DNA of 64,000 bases from an uncultured Mycobacteriaceae bacterium (lineage in GTDB: Bacteria; Actinomycetota; Actinomycetes; Mycobacteriales; Mycobacteriaceae). Numbering within the stretch: position 1 is the first letter of the stretch; each line of letters starts with the position of its first letter. Made by a program: the position numbers and the translations under genes. Shown piece after piece: positions 18,548-27,343 of this stretch. Location of the stretch: the NCBI GenBank assembly GCA_902826815.1, contig CADEGF010000009.1:1-64000 (forward strand), read 5' to 3'. The notes under the pieces were generated by a model. That model did not search any database, had not been told where the DNA came from, and saw only the letters and a program-made list of their open reading frames with translations.

Positions 18548-18931
18548 CTAGTCGGCCATCGTCCACGTTGACGTGGCGATCAGGTCGCCGCGATCGAGCG
18601 CGGCCGCCCGATGCTCATGGATCTCGAGGTACTCCTCGTTGGTCACCATGTCGATGAACGCCGCAGGCGACGGGTACTCGACCACCAGTATCGCGTCCCA
18701 CCAAGGCTTTTCGCCGTCGCCGATGACCTGAGTAGGTGCGCTGCCTGCGTAACGTACTGTGCCACCGACCCTCTGCAGGTGTGGCACGACCTCCTGCGCA
18801 TAGCGCGCGTAGCTTTCGCGTCCGCCGTCGGCTTTGAACTTCAAGAGGTTGACCATGACGACGGGTTTGTCGGAAGGCCGGGCGGCGAGTGCGGCCATCT
18901 GTTCGGCCGTCGGCTCCAGTGATGAGCTCAT
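18548..18931 (-). CDS. DUF1330 family protein
   Basis: This 127-residue protein has a ferredoxin-like alpha-beta fold: KPVVMVNLLKFKADGG, then WWDAILVVEYPSPAAFIDMV and EYLEIHEHRAAAL, all hallmarks of DUF1330. The biochemical role of the family is unknown. It lies 4 bp after the MOSC gene and 2 bp before the NmrA gene, within one operon. Confidence 0.8.
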   Translation of the reverse strand: MSSSLEPTAEQMAALAARPSDKPVVMVNLLKFKADGGRESYARYAQEVVPHLQRVGGTVRYAGSAPTQVIGDGEKPWWDAILVVEYPSPAAFIDMVTNEEYLEIHEHRAAALDRGDLIATSTWTMAD

Positions 18932-18935
18932 CGCG

Positions 18936-19892
18936 CTACTTACCTGACGCGAGCGCGGCGGACATCATCTCGATCGTCGCGGCGAGCGCACCCTTGCGTG
19001 GCTCGACGCGCTCGAAGCGGATCGCGTCGCCGCGACGCACCGCGCCGGGCGATACGACTTCGGCATACGAACCCGCACAGGGGAATTGACCGAGATCACC
19101 CATGTCCTTCATGTTCAGTCGGGCGACCGTCTTCAGCACATTCGAATCCTTGGGCAGGCCGGGCTGAGCCAATGTTGTCATCACGCACCGCGGTGTCGGC
19201 CCGACGATATGCACGACGACCTGCTCGCCGATGTGCACATCGCATCCGAGCCAGTCTTCTTCGTCGCCGGGCTCTGCGCTGTCGTCGATGAGAATGTTGG
19301 GCCGCATCCGGCGCGGATCCCAAACGCCCTCGGGATGGGCATCGGCCATCCGGCGAAGCGTGCTCGTGGCCAGTACGTGCATGGCGGCCAGATCCAGCAG
19401 CGTGCCGGGCGCGGCCAGCGCGGCGGGAATCGGTATGAAGCTGTCGCCATCGCTGTCCGGCTGCGTAGCCATCGCCTCGAGGGCGTTCTCACCGAGGCCC
19501 TCGATCTGCGGTATCAGCTCGTCCAGTGCGATGCCCTCCGGCGCGGTACTGATCAGTTGCACTTCGCGACCCAACAACTCGGTGACGCGACGCGTCAGTT
19601 CGGCGCCACCGTCGTCGGTGCGCACCACTGTTCCGTCGGCAAAGGTGACCTCGACCGGCGGCGCGTCGCCGTCCTCGACGGGAGGAGACAGGAACCTGGC
19701 GTGGCAGTCCAGCAGCGGACCGAAGCGTCGCGGTCGTTTGGCGCTGGCCAGCCGACCGGTTTCGACGTCCACGAAACCGTAGGCACGGTCGCCCGCAACT
19801 CCACCCGGGCCCAACACGACCTCTTCGACTTCCCTACCCTGCATCGACTTGACCGGGTACTGCCACAACTTGCCAACCGTTACGCCAGTCAT
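18936..19892 (-). CDS. MOSC-domain molybdenum-cofactor protein (mARC-like)
   Basis: This 318-residue protein has an N-terminal MOSC barrel (KLWQYPVKSMQG) and a C-terminal MOSC domain. It contains the TPRCVMTTL segment, whose cysteine ligates molybdenum in mARC/YcbX-type N-hydroxylated-base reductases. ATG at 19892 is chosen because the family start MTGVTVGKLWQYP begins there and CACTAT lies 6 nt upstream. It heads the four-gene run and probably reduces N-hydroxylated compounds with an unidentified electron donor. Confidence 0.85.
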   Translation of the reverse strand: MTGVTVGKLWQYPVKSMQGREVEEVVLGPGGVAGDRAYGFVDVETGRLASAKRPRRFGPLLDCHARFLSPPVEDGDAPPVEVTFADGTVVRTDDGGAELTRRVTELLGREVQLISTAPEGIALDELIPQIEGLGENALEAMATQPDSDGDSFIPIPAALAAPGTLLDLAAMHVLATSTLRRMADAHPEGVWDPRRMRPNILIDDSAEPGDEEDWLGCDVHIGEQVVVHIVGPTPRCVMTTLAQPGLPKDSNVLKTVARLNMKDMGDLGQFPCAGSYAEVVSPGAVRRGDAIRFERVEPRKGALAATIEMMSAALASGK

Positions 19893-20350
19893 TGTTCGAT
19901 AGTGGTTCTTGGCCCGGTTGACAGTCAATGGAGTCGCGGGGTGCGCGCCTGCCGACGAGTAGAACATTTTGGCGCGTAAGTGGCATTGCTAATTAGCTGA
20001 CCATGGATTGAATTCGTGTCAGCAACATGCTGTACCACATCGCTGTTACTCAAGACAAGGGCGTAAGCACGCCAGACGGCGACGCTCGGCGTTGCGGAGT
20101 TGTTGACTACGAAAGCGAAAAGTACCGTCAAGATCGGTACTTTCCGATAGTTGACCACGGCCGACGGTCTCAGGAACCAGCTCAACGACGCATCGATTCC
20201 TGACGGGTCGTAATCAAATCCCGTAATCGACAGCGAATCAGTTTCGTCAGCGTTAGATTTCGCTGACAACACAGTGACTGCTCGACTTCGTGGCGCCCGA
20301 CCAGGCGGCGTTGCGAGTAGCCCTGATCAAATTCGCCCGGGGGGGACACC
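19893..20350. other. 458-bp intergenic region
   Basis: No convincing gene is seen. The stretch is visibly richer in A and T than its neighbours. It holds the promoter-like motif at 20250-20267 about 85 bp before the surface-protein gene, and a G-rich ribosome-binding run just before its ATG. A minus-strand reading frame at 19925-20272 has no recognisable domain and was not accepted. Confidence 0.6.
20250..20267 (+). promoter_or_regulatory. promoter-like motif shared by both Ig-like genes
   Basis: GCGTTAGATTTCGCTGAC contains TAGATT as a possible -10. It matches 14 of 18 positions of the motif at 39091-39108 upstream of the second Ig-like surface gene, and all four differences are C/T transitions. 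It predicts a leader of roughly 85 nt. Confidence 0.45.
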
Positions 20351-23300
20351 ATGACCACTCAGACTGCTACAGGCATCAACAGCTCGGTGGCCGACGTTTC
20401 GTCGCCGGAGCGGTACACGCGTTACGCCGCGTATGTCGGTCGCGTCGGCGCCCTTGCAGTTGCGCTCGGTATCGGTGCGGCCATCGCCACCGGGCACGGT
20501 ATGGGCGTGGGTGTGGCCCACGCAGACGATCCAGCCCCGGACACTTCTCAGGACGATGGCGACTCCCCTGACGGGGACAACGACGACGCGGACACGACAC
20601 CCACGCCCGCGACGGTCGAGACTACAGCGGCGGGCGGTTCCGCTAAGCCGAAGTCGCCATTGTCGAGAATCACCGATATCCCGAAGATGATCTTCAACGC
20701 CACAGGCGGAGCACAGACGTCGAGCGCTACCAAGCCGCAGCCGCGACTGCCGAGGTTGTCGACGGTGCTCGACGACGTAGCGACCGCTGTAAAGGACGTA
20801 GCGACCGCTGTAAAGGACGCTGTGCCGAACACATCGGTCCAGGCGCCAGACTCTGCACCGCAGGGTGCTTCGACTGCCGACTCTCGCGGTTTCACACCGG
20901 CAGCCAAGGCCCCTGCGGGCGCCAACTCACCAACGATCGCTTCCGTTCCGGCCCAGGTGGTCGACCAGTTCAGGTCTTCACTCACGCCGCCCGCCGGGCC
21001 GTCGCAAGTTACGCGGAAGCCGCTGGCACACGTGCTTGGCGCGGAAAATGCCGACGCCACCGGCGGTCAGTCCTTCGCCGGACAACAACACGTTGCGCAG
21101 GCCGCGGTCACCGAAGATCAGGGCCCGCTGGGATCGCTGGCAGTGCTTCACGGTAACCATCTGAGTGTCGTCAACACGGTGCTCGCTGTCGCGGTGGCGC
21201 CGTTCCTCGGGCCGAATCCGGCTGCGCCACAGGACCCTCCGCTTCTTCTGGGAGTTCTCGCGTGGGCTCGTCGCGAAATCCAGCGCACCTTCTTCAACTC
21301 AAGGCCCGACGCAGTCGCGGACTCGTTCACGACTTCTGAAGACACGCCGAAAACACTCAACGTGCTAGCCAACGACACCGACTGCGACGGCGACACGGTT
21401 AGCGTCAAGAGCGTCACCCAGCCCGCCCACGGCGACGTCGTGATCAACGGCGACGGCACACTCACCTATACCCCGGACCCGGACTACAACGGCGCCGACA
21501 GTTTTAGCTACTCAGTCATCGATCAGAGCAGCGACTTTCATTTGCACGGCCTGCGCGGGTTGGCTGCCGTCGTCTTCTGCGGCGACGCCGGACATACCGA
21601 CACCGCCACCGTCAACATCACCGTCACCCCGCCGCCCAATGCTGGGCCGCCGGTGGCGGGCAACGATTCAGGCTCGGTCAACGAAGGCGACTCGACGACC
21701 ATCGACGTGCTAGCCAATGACCACGATCCCGACGGAGACGCCACGATCAACCCCGCGACGGTGGCCATCCTCACCGGACCCGCCAACGGCAGCACATCGA
21801 TCAACCCCACCACCGGCGCCATCACCTACGTCTCCAACGGCACCGAAACCACATCCGACTCATTCACCTACCAAGTCAAAGACAACTCCGGCGCGGTCTC
21901 CAACACCGCCACCGTCAACATCGCCATCACCCCCGTCAACGACGGGCCGCCGGTGGCGGGCAACGATTCAGGCTCGGTCAACGAAGGCGACTCGACGACC
22001 ATCGACGTGCTAGCCAATGACCACGATCCCGACGGAGACGCCACGATCAACCCCGCGACGGTGGCCATCCTCACCGGACCCGCCAACGGCAGCACATCGA
22101 TCAACCCCACCACCGGCGCCATCACCTACGTCTCCAACGGCACCGAAACCACATCCGACTCATTCACCTACCAAGTCAAAGACAACTCCGGCGCGGTCTC
22201 CAACACCGCCACCGTCAACATCGCCATCACCCCCGTCAACGACGCTCCCAGCGTGACCACCAATACGAGCACCGACCCCGGCACCGGCAAGGTCACGATC
22301 ACGGTCGTGGTCACCGATCCCGATGTCGGCGACACGAGGAGCATCACCCTTTCCCCGCCCGCCAACGGCAGTTTGGGCCCTATCTCGGGCCCGACCTATG
22401 ACCCGGTGGCGCAGACATACACCTACACGACCGTCTACACACCCGACCCGCAAGCACGGGTCAATGCGTACGCGAGTCCCGCCGATCCCGACCTCGACAG
22501 TGTCACCGTTACGGTGTCCGACGGTGTGGGGCCGAACGTCGTCACAGCGGTGAGCGTGCCGATCAGCCCGCTCGCGGCTGCGAATGGCGGAACGATCGCG
22601 ACGGGCGGCTACCCGGCCGGCATTGCCATCAGCCCGGACGGCACCCGAGCGTACGTAGCCAACCTCACCACGAGTTCAGTCACTGTGATCGACGTCGATC
22701 CGAACAGTGCCACTTACAACCAGGTCGTCGATACAAATACGACAGTCACCGGAGTACAAAATATCCAGGTTGGGAACAGCCCCGTCGGAGTTGCGATCAC
22801 TCCGGACGGCAAGCGGCTATACGTCACCAACGCCGGTAGCAACTCGGTGTCAGTGATCGATATCGCCCCAGGAAGCCCGAACCGGTATAAGGCCATCGAC
22901 ACCGACGGGGTGGCAGCCAACGGAATCACCAACATTCCGGTTGGCAACAGTCCCAAGGAAATCGCGATCAGCCCGGACGGCACACGCGCATACGTCGCCA
23001 ATGCCGGGAGCTCCACGGTCACGGTGATCGACATCGACCCGACCAGCGCCAACTACAACAAGGTGATCGACGCAGACTCGTCGACTCCTGCCGTCGATGC
23101 CATCCCGGTCGGGAGTGGCCCCTACGCCGTCTCGGTCACACCGAACGGACAGCAGTTGTACGTCACCAACATCACCAGTACATCGGTGACCGTGGTAGAT
23201 GTCGAGGCGGGCAGTCCCACTCGGTATCAGGTGGTCGACGCCAACGGAGCGGCGGCTGGCAAAGACATCGCGCTCGCCACCAGCGCCAACCCGAATGGCG

Positions 23301-24682
23301 TGGCCTTCTCGCCCGACGGCACTCGCGCCTACGTCACGAACACGAACCTCGATTCCGTGACGGTGATCGACATCGCACCCGGCAGCCCCACCCGCTATCA
23401 GATCATCGACACCAACCCGGCAACCCCCGCGGTCGACAACATCCCAGTCGGCGACGCCCCAGTCGGTATCAAGATCAGTGCGGATGGCACTCGCGCCTAC
23501 CTCGTCAACTCGCTCGGCAACACCATGTCGGTAGTCGACATCGCACCCGGCAGCCCGACTCGCTATCAGGTGATCGACACCAACCCGACCACTGCCGCAA
23601 TCGATTCCGTGACCGGCGTCGCCAATCCGCTGGCACTTGCGTTGACGCCCGACGGCACTCGCGCCTACGTCTCAAACACTTCGAACGGGACTGTCACGGT
23701 GATCTATCTGGCCGCTACCGACGATGGCTTCGCGGTCACTACCCCTGTCAGCTATGTCGGCAACGGTCCGTGGGCGCCGTTGGCCAATGGCAACCGCATC
23801 TACGTCGCCAACAACTTCGACAATTCGGTCACGGTCATCGACACCACCACCAACACGGTCGTCGACACGGACGCCACAACGCCCGGAATCCAGAACATGA
23901 GCGTCGGCGGCGATCCGTACGCCTTGGCAGCTAGCGACAATCGGCTCTACGTCGCCAACCTTGCCGGGAACTCGGTGACGGTGATCGACACCAATACCAA
24001 CACCGTCATCCACACCATCACCACCGGCGTCAACGGGCCGAGCGGCTTGTCGGTCAGCGGCAACCGCCTCTACATCAGCAATTTCTACGGCGGCGATGTG
24101 ACCGTGATCAACACCGATGATTATTCGAAGATCGACGCCGACGGTGGCGTTCCCGGCGTTCAGTCGCTCGGTCTCGGCACCGGCACGCACAGTCCGTATG
24201 ACTCTGTGGTCATCGGCAACCGGCTTTACGTCGCGGATGACAACGTTGCAAATTCAGTAATTGTGATCGATACCGATACCGACGCCGTCGTACAGAGCAT
24301 CCCTGTCGACGACGGCCCCTTCCAATTACTGACCAAAGGGAACCTGCTGTACGTCAGTCACTACACCGCGGGCAAAGTGACGGTGATCAATACCGATACC
24401 AATACTGTCGCCGCCACAATAAGTACCGGCTCATCGGCAGGCTGGATGGCGACTCAGGGCAACCGACTCTATGTCGGCAACCCGTATAGCAACACGGTGA
24501 CTGTCGTTGATACTGACAGCAATACAGTTGTCGACACCGACGGAAGCCTGCCCGGCATTCAGCCGCTGACTGTCGACACCGAACCATGGGGAGTGGCCGT
24601 CGTCGGCCACACCCTCTACGTCTTCAACAGGGCCAGCGACTCGGTGACGGTGATCGATCTCGACGCCGTCAGCGTAGTCTGA
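20351..24682 (+). CDS. secreted Ig/cadherin-like repeat protein with two beta-propellers
   Basis: This 1443-residue exported protein has a signal segment at about 29-57 (YVGRVGALAVALG ... AHAD), an acidic Pro/Thr-rich linker, and an AWARREIQRTFFN junction. Four Ig/cadherin-like domains (about 318-740) carry the VLANDxDxDGD pattern. Domains 2 and 3 are encoded by a perfect 300-bp duplication. About 14 YVTN/YncE-type blades follow: the first seven read SPDGTRAYV-type, the last seven GNRLYV-type, which suggests two seven-bladed propellers (about 745-1130 and 1134-1443). No C-terminal anchor is seen. Likely an adhesion or surface-binding protein; function unknown. Confidence 0.85.
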   Translation: MTTQTATGINSSVADVSSPERYTRYAAYVGRVGALAVALGIGAAIATGHGMGVGVAHADDPAPDTSQDDGDSPDGDNDDADTTPTPATVETTAAGGSAKPKSPLSRITDIPKMIFNATGGAQTSSATKPQPRLPRLSTVLDDVATAVKDVATAVKDAVPNTSVQAPDSAPQGASTADSRGFTPAAKAPAGANSPTIASVPAQVVDQFRSSLTPPAGPSQVTRKPLAHVLGAENADATGGQSFAGQQHVAQAAVTEDQGPLGSLAVLHGNHLSVVNTVLAVAVAPFLGPNPAAPQDPPLLLGVLAWARREIQRTFFNSRPDAVADSFTTSEDTPKTLNVLANDTDCDGDTVSVKSVTQPAHGDVVINGDGTLTYTPDPDYNGADSFSYSVIDQSSDFHLHGLRGLAAVVFCGDAGHTDTATVNITVTPPPNAGPPVAGNDSGSVNEGDSTTIDVLANDHDPDGDATINPATVAILTGPANGSTSINPTTGAITYVSNGTETTSDSFTYQVKDNSGAVSNTATVNIAITPVNDGPPVAGNDSGSVNEGDSTTIDVLANDHDPDGDATINPATVAILTGPANGSTSINPTTGAITYVSNGTETTSDSFTYQVKDNSGAVSNTATVNIAITPVNDAPSVTTNTSTDPGTGKVTITVVVTDPDVGDTRSITLSPPANGSLGPISGPTYDPVAQTYTYTTVYTPDPQARVNAYASPADPDLDSVTVTVSDGVGPNVVTAVSVPISPLAAANGGTIATGGYPAGIAISPDGTRAYVANLTTSSVTVIDVDPNSATYNQVVDTNTTVTGVQNIQVGNSPVGVAITPDGKRLYVTNAGSNSVSVIDIAPGSPNRYKAIDTDGVAANGITNIPVGNSPKEIAISPDGTRAYVANAGSSTVTVIDIDPTSANYNKVIDADSSTPAVDAIPVGSGPYAVSVTPNGQQLYVTNITSTSVTVVDVEAGSPTRYQVVDANGAAAGKDIALATSANPNGVAFSPDGTRAYVTNTNLDSVTVIDIAPGSPTRYQIIDTNPATPAVDNIPVGDAPVGIKISADGTRAYLVNSLGNTMSVVDIAPGSPTRYQVIDTNPTTAAIDSVTGVANPLALALTPDGTRAYVSNTSNGTVTVIYLAATDDGFAVTTPVSYVGNGPWAPLANGNRIYVANNFDNSVTVIDTTTNTVVDTDATTPGIQNMSVGGDPYALAASDNRLYVANLAGNSVTVIDTNTNTVIHTITTGVNGPSGLSVSGNRLYISNFYGGDVTVINTDDYSKIDADGGVPGVQSLGLGTGTHSPYDSVVIGNRLYVADDNVANSVIVIDTDTDAVVQSIPVDDGPFQLLTKGNLLYVSHYTAGKVTVINTDTNTVAATISTGSSAGWMATQGNRLYVGNPYSNTVTVVDTDSNTVVDTDGSLPGIQPLTVDTEPWGVAVVGHTLYVFNRASDSVTVIDLDAVSVV
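20774..20815 (+). repeat. 21-bp perfect tandem repeat
   Basis: Two identical 21-bp units (20774-20794 and 20795-20815) encode DVATAVK twice in the low-complexity linker of the surface protein. Such a unit could vary in copy number by slippage. Confidence 0.9.
21644..22244 (+). repeat. perfect 300-bp tandem duplication
   Basis: Bases 21644-21944 are identical to 21944-22244, a period of exactly 300 bp encoding one 100-residue Ig/cadherin-like domain twice. No synonymous difference is visible, so the duplication is recent or maintained by conversion. The unit ends sharply at 22244, where the next domain diverges. Short-read assemblies could collapse or expand it. Confidence 0.97.
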
Positions 24683-24685
24683 CGG

Positions 24686-25543
24686 TTAGCCCCCGCGGCT
24701 GCTGACGAACTCGCGCCGACGCCCGCTCACCGGATCTACGAACTCAAGCCGGTAAGCAAGCAGCTGCAGTGGCCGCGAGAAGTCGTCCGGTGCCACATCA
24801 TTTACATTCGGGTACAACGAGTCTCCGACGATCGGCAGACCCAGCGACGCCATGTGCACCCGCAGCTGATGCGTGCGGCCGGTGTGCGGAGTCAGCCGGT
24901 ACAGGCCGTCGCCCACATGCTCGACGAGCGTCTCGGCGTTCGGCTCGCCCGGCTCCTCGACTGCCTGTAACTGCCCGCGGCGCTTGACGATCCGGCTACG
25001 CACCACCGTCGGCAGTTCCAGCGTCGGGTCGACGGCCGCGCGGGCCAAATACACCTTGCGCACATCGCCGCGTGCGAAAAGCGTTTGGTACGCACCACGC
25101 ACCTGCGGCCGAACCGTGAACAACAGCACTCCCGCCGTCAGCCGGTCGAGACGGTGCGCGGGGCTGAGTTCCGGTAGGTCCAGGTCGCGCCGCAGCCGGA
25201 CCGTCGCCGTCTGGGCGACATGCCCGCCTCGCGGCATCGTGGCGAGGAAATGCGGTTTGTCGACGACCACGATGTTCTCGTCGCGGTACAGCACCGGGAT
25301 GTCGAACGGCACCGGCACTTCGTCGGGGAGATCGCGGTACAGGTAGACGTGCGAATTCGGCGGCAGCACCGTAGCGGCAGTCACCACCTCCCCTTCGGCG
25401 GTGACGACTTCTCCCGCAAGCACTTTCGCGGCAGCGGCTTCACCGAACCGATCCGCCAACTCAACCAGCACGGCACCGCCGCGCAACCGCACCCGCGCCG
25501 GACCGACCCCGCCGCGAGGTGGCAACGGCGCGGCACGTATCAA
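24686..25543 (-). CDS. RluA-family pseudouridine synthase
   Basis: This protein of about 285 residues has the catalytic HRLDRLTAGVLLF motif (aspartate nucleophile), the substrate-binding TGRTHQLRVHMASLG, and IVVVDKP before them. It modifies uridine in rRNA or tRNA and corresponds to M. tuberculosis Rv3300c. TTG at 25543 is chosen because it overlaps the stop of glpD2 in a TTGA junction and begins IRAAPLPPRGG. The start is uncertain. Upstream codons in this frame lie within glpD2 and are not part of it. Confidence 0.85.
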   Translation of the reverse strand: MIRAAPLPPRGGVGPARVRLRGGAVLVELADRFGEAAAAKVLAGEVVTAEGEVVTAATVLPPNSHVYLYRDLPDEVPVPFDIPVLYRDENIVVVDKPHFLATMPRGGHVAQTATVRLRRDLDLPELSPAHRLDRLTAGVLLFTVRPQVRGAYQTLFARGDVRKVYLARAAVDPTLELPTVVRSRIVKRRGQLQAVEEPGEPNAETLVEHVGDGLYRLTPHTGRTHQLRVHMASLGLPIVGDSLYPNVNDVAPDDFSRPLQLLAYRLEFVDPVSGRRREFVSSRGG

Positions 25544-27288
25544 TTGAGGGGCACCGGCTCGAGGATCTCGGCGCGCGCCTCCGGGGCGGCGGCGCGCAGC
25601 GCATCGGCGGACTCGTCGTCGGGCTGCTGCTGCGACCGCACCTCGGCGTCGACGCGGGCGATATAGGTGTTGACCTCGCGGTCGATATCCTCGGCGCTCC
25701 AGCCCAGCACGGGCGCGACGACTTCGGCGACCTCGCGGGCGCAGTCGACGCCGCGGTGCGGGTACTCGATCGAGATCCGCATCCGGCGGGCCAGGATGTC
25801 CTCGAGGTGAAGCGCGCCTTCCGCGGCGGCGGCATACCAGGCTTCGACCTTCAGATAGACCGGTGCCTCGGTGATCGGCGTCAACAGTTCGGGCCTGCCC
25901 ACCGCCATCGCCAGCACGTCGCCGATCAGCGATCCGTAGCGGTCCAGCAGGTGACGTACCCGATAGGGATGCAGGCCGTAGAGCGAGCCGACGTGCTCCG
26001 TCTGGTTGATGAGCGCGAAGTAACCGTCGGCGCCCATCAGCGGAACCTTCTCGGTGATCGACGGGGCGACCCGGGTGGGCACGTACTCGCTGGCGGCATC
26101 GATCGCGTCTTCGCCCATCACCCGGTAGGTGGTGTACTTGCCGCCCGCGATGGCGACGAGTCCGGGAGCGGGGACGGCGACGGCGTGCTCGCGCGACAGT
26201 TTGGACGTCGACTCGCTCTCGCCGGCCAGCAGCGGACGAAGCCCGGCGTAGACGCCGTCGATGTCGTCGTGGGTCAGCGGCGTCGCCAGCACCTTGTTGA
26301 CTTTGTCGAGGAGGTAGTCGATGTCGGCCTTTGTCGCCGCGGGGTGCGCGAGATCGAGATTCCAGTCGGTGTCGGTGGTGCCGATGATCCAGTGCGTGCC
26401 CCACGGGATGACGAACAGCACGGACTTCTCGGTGCGCAGGATGATCGCCACCTCGCTGACGACCCGGTCGCGGGGTACCACGATGTGCACGCCCTTGGAC
26501 GCCCGGACGCGAAAACGTCCACGCTCCTTGGACAAGGCCTGGATCTCGTCGGTCCACACGCCGGTGGCGTTCACCACCACGTGCCCATCAACTTCGGTGA
26601 TCGAACCGTCCTCAGAATCACGGACGGTGACGCCGGTGACCCGATCACCTTCTCGCAGTAGCGAAACCACTTGCGTCGAAGTGCGGACCACCGCCCCGTA
26701 ATGAGCGGCGGTTCGGGCGACCATCATCGTGTGCCTGGCATCGTCGACCACGGTGTCGTAGTAGCGGATGCCACCGATCAGGGAGCTTCGCTTGAGTCCG
26801 GGCGCCAGTCGCAACGCGCTGGCCTTGAACAAATGCTTCTGCGCCGGAACGGATTTCGCTCCGCCGAGCTGGTCGTAGAGGAAGATGCCCGCCGCGACAT
26901 AGGGCCGCTCCCACCAACGGTTTGTCAGCGGGAACAGGAACGGCAGAGGTTTGACGAGGTGCGGGGCGAGCGTCGTCAGCGACAACTCGCGCTCGTGCAG
27001 CGCTTCGCGCACCAAGCCGAACTCGAGCTGCTCGAGGTAGCGCAGGCCGCCGTGGAACATCTTCGACGAGCGGCTCGAGGTGCCGGAGGCGAAGTCGCGC
27101 GCCTCGACGAGGGCGACCTTGAGCCCTCGCGTCGCGGCATCGAGCGCAGCGCCTGCACCGACCACGCCGCCGCCGATGACGACGACGTCGAACTGCTCGC
27201 TGCCGAGCCGCTCCCACGCCTCTTTACGCTGCTCGGGGCCCAGCAGGGTCTGCCCGGTGCCCGTCGTAGCGGGGGTCGGGACGCTCAC
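25540..27288 (-). CDS. glpD2: glycerol-3-phosphate dehydrogenase, FAD-dependent
   Basis: This 582-residue GlpD has the FAD Rossmann motif VVIGGGVVGAGAALDAATRG and the signature SGTSSRSSKMFHGGLRYLEQ, followed by the C-terminal helical domain. It oxidises glycerol-3-phosphate to dihydroxyacetone phosphate at the membrane and feeds the quinone pool. The GTG start follows an AGGAGG site. It is downstream of lpdA on the same strand (55 bp), as in M. tuberculosis Rv3303c-Rv3302c. The phoY1 gene that I recall next to it there is not seen here. Confidence 0.94.
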   Translation of the reverse strand: MSVPTPATTGTGQTLLGPEQRKEAWERLGSEQFDVVVIGGGVVGAGAALDAATRGLKVALVEARDFASGTSSRSSKMFHGGLRYLEQLEFGLVREALHERELSLTTLAPHLVKPLPFLFPLTNRWWERPYVAAGIFLYDQLGGAKSVPAQKHLFKASALRLAPGLKRSSLIGGIRYYDTVVDDARHTMMVARTAAHYGAVVRTSTQVVSLLREGDRVTGVTVRDSEDGSITEVDGHVVVNATGVWTDEIQALSKERGRFRVRASKGVHIVVPRDRVVSEVAIILRTEKSVLFVIPWGTHWIIGTTDTDWNLDLAHPAATKADIDYLLDKVNKVLATPLTHDDIDGVYAGLRPLLAGESESTSKLSREHAVAVPAPGLVAIAGGKYTTYRVMGEDAIDAASEYVPTRVAPSITEKVPLMGADGYFALINQTEHVGSLYGLHPYRVRHLLDRYGSLIGDVLAMAVGRPELLTPITEAPVYLKVEAWYAAAAEGALHLEDILARRMRISIEYPHRGVDCAREVAEVVAPVLGWSAEDIDREVNTYIARVDAEVRSQQQPDDESADALRAAAPEARAEILEPVPLN

Positions 27289-27343
27289 GCGGAGACCCTC
27301 CTCTTGTTACTCGTCAGTAGCTTCTGGTCCAGGCTACCTGCAG

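Noticed and set aside
19925-20272. Minus-strand reading frame of 115 codons before the first surface-protein gene
   Set aside because: No recognisable domain or start signal, and it overlaps the probable promoter region.
21717-22256. Pro/Ser/Thr-rich frames on the plus strand inside the duplicated domains
   Set aside because: They are shadows of the C-rich codons of the surface-protein gene.
24686-26557. Very long minus-strand frame extending the pseudouridine synthase
   Set aside because: Its upstream part is the out-of-frame sequence of glpD2; the real gene starts near 25543.
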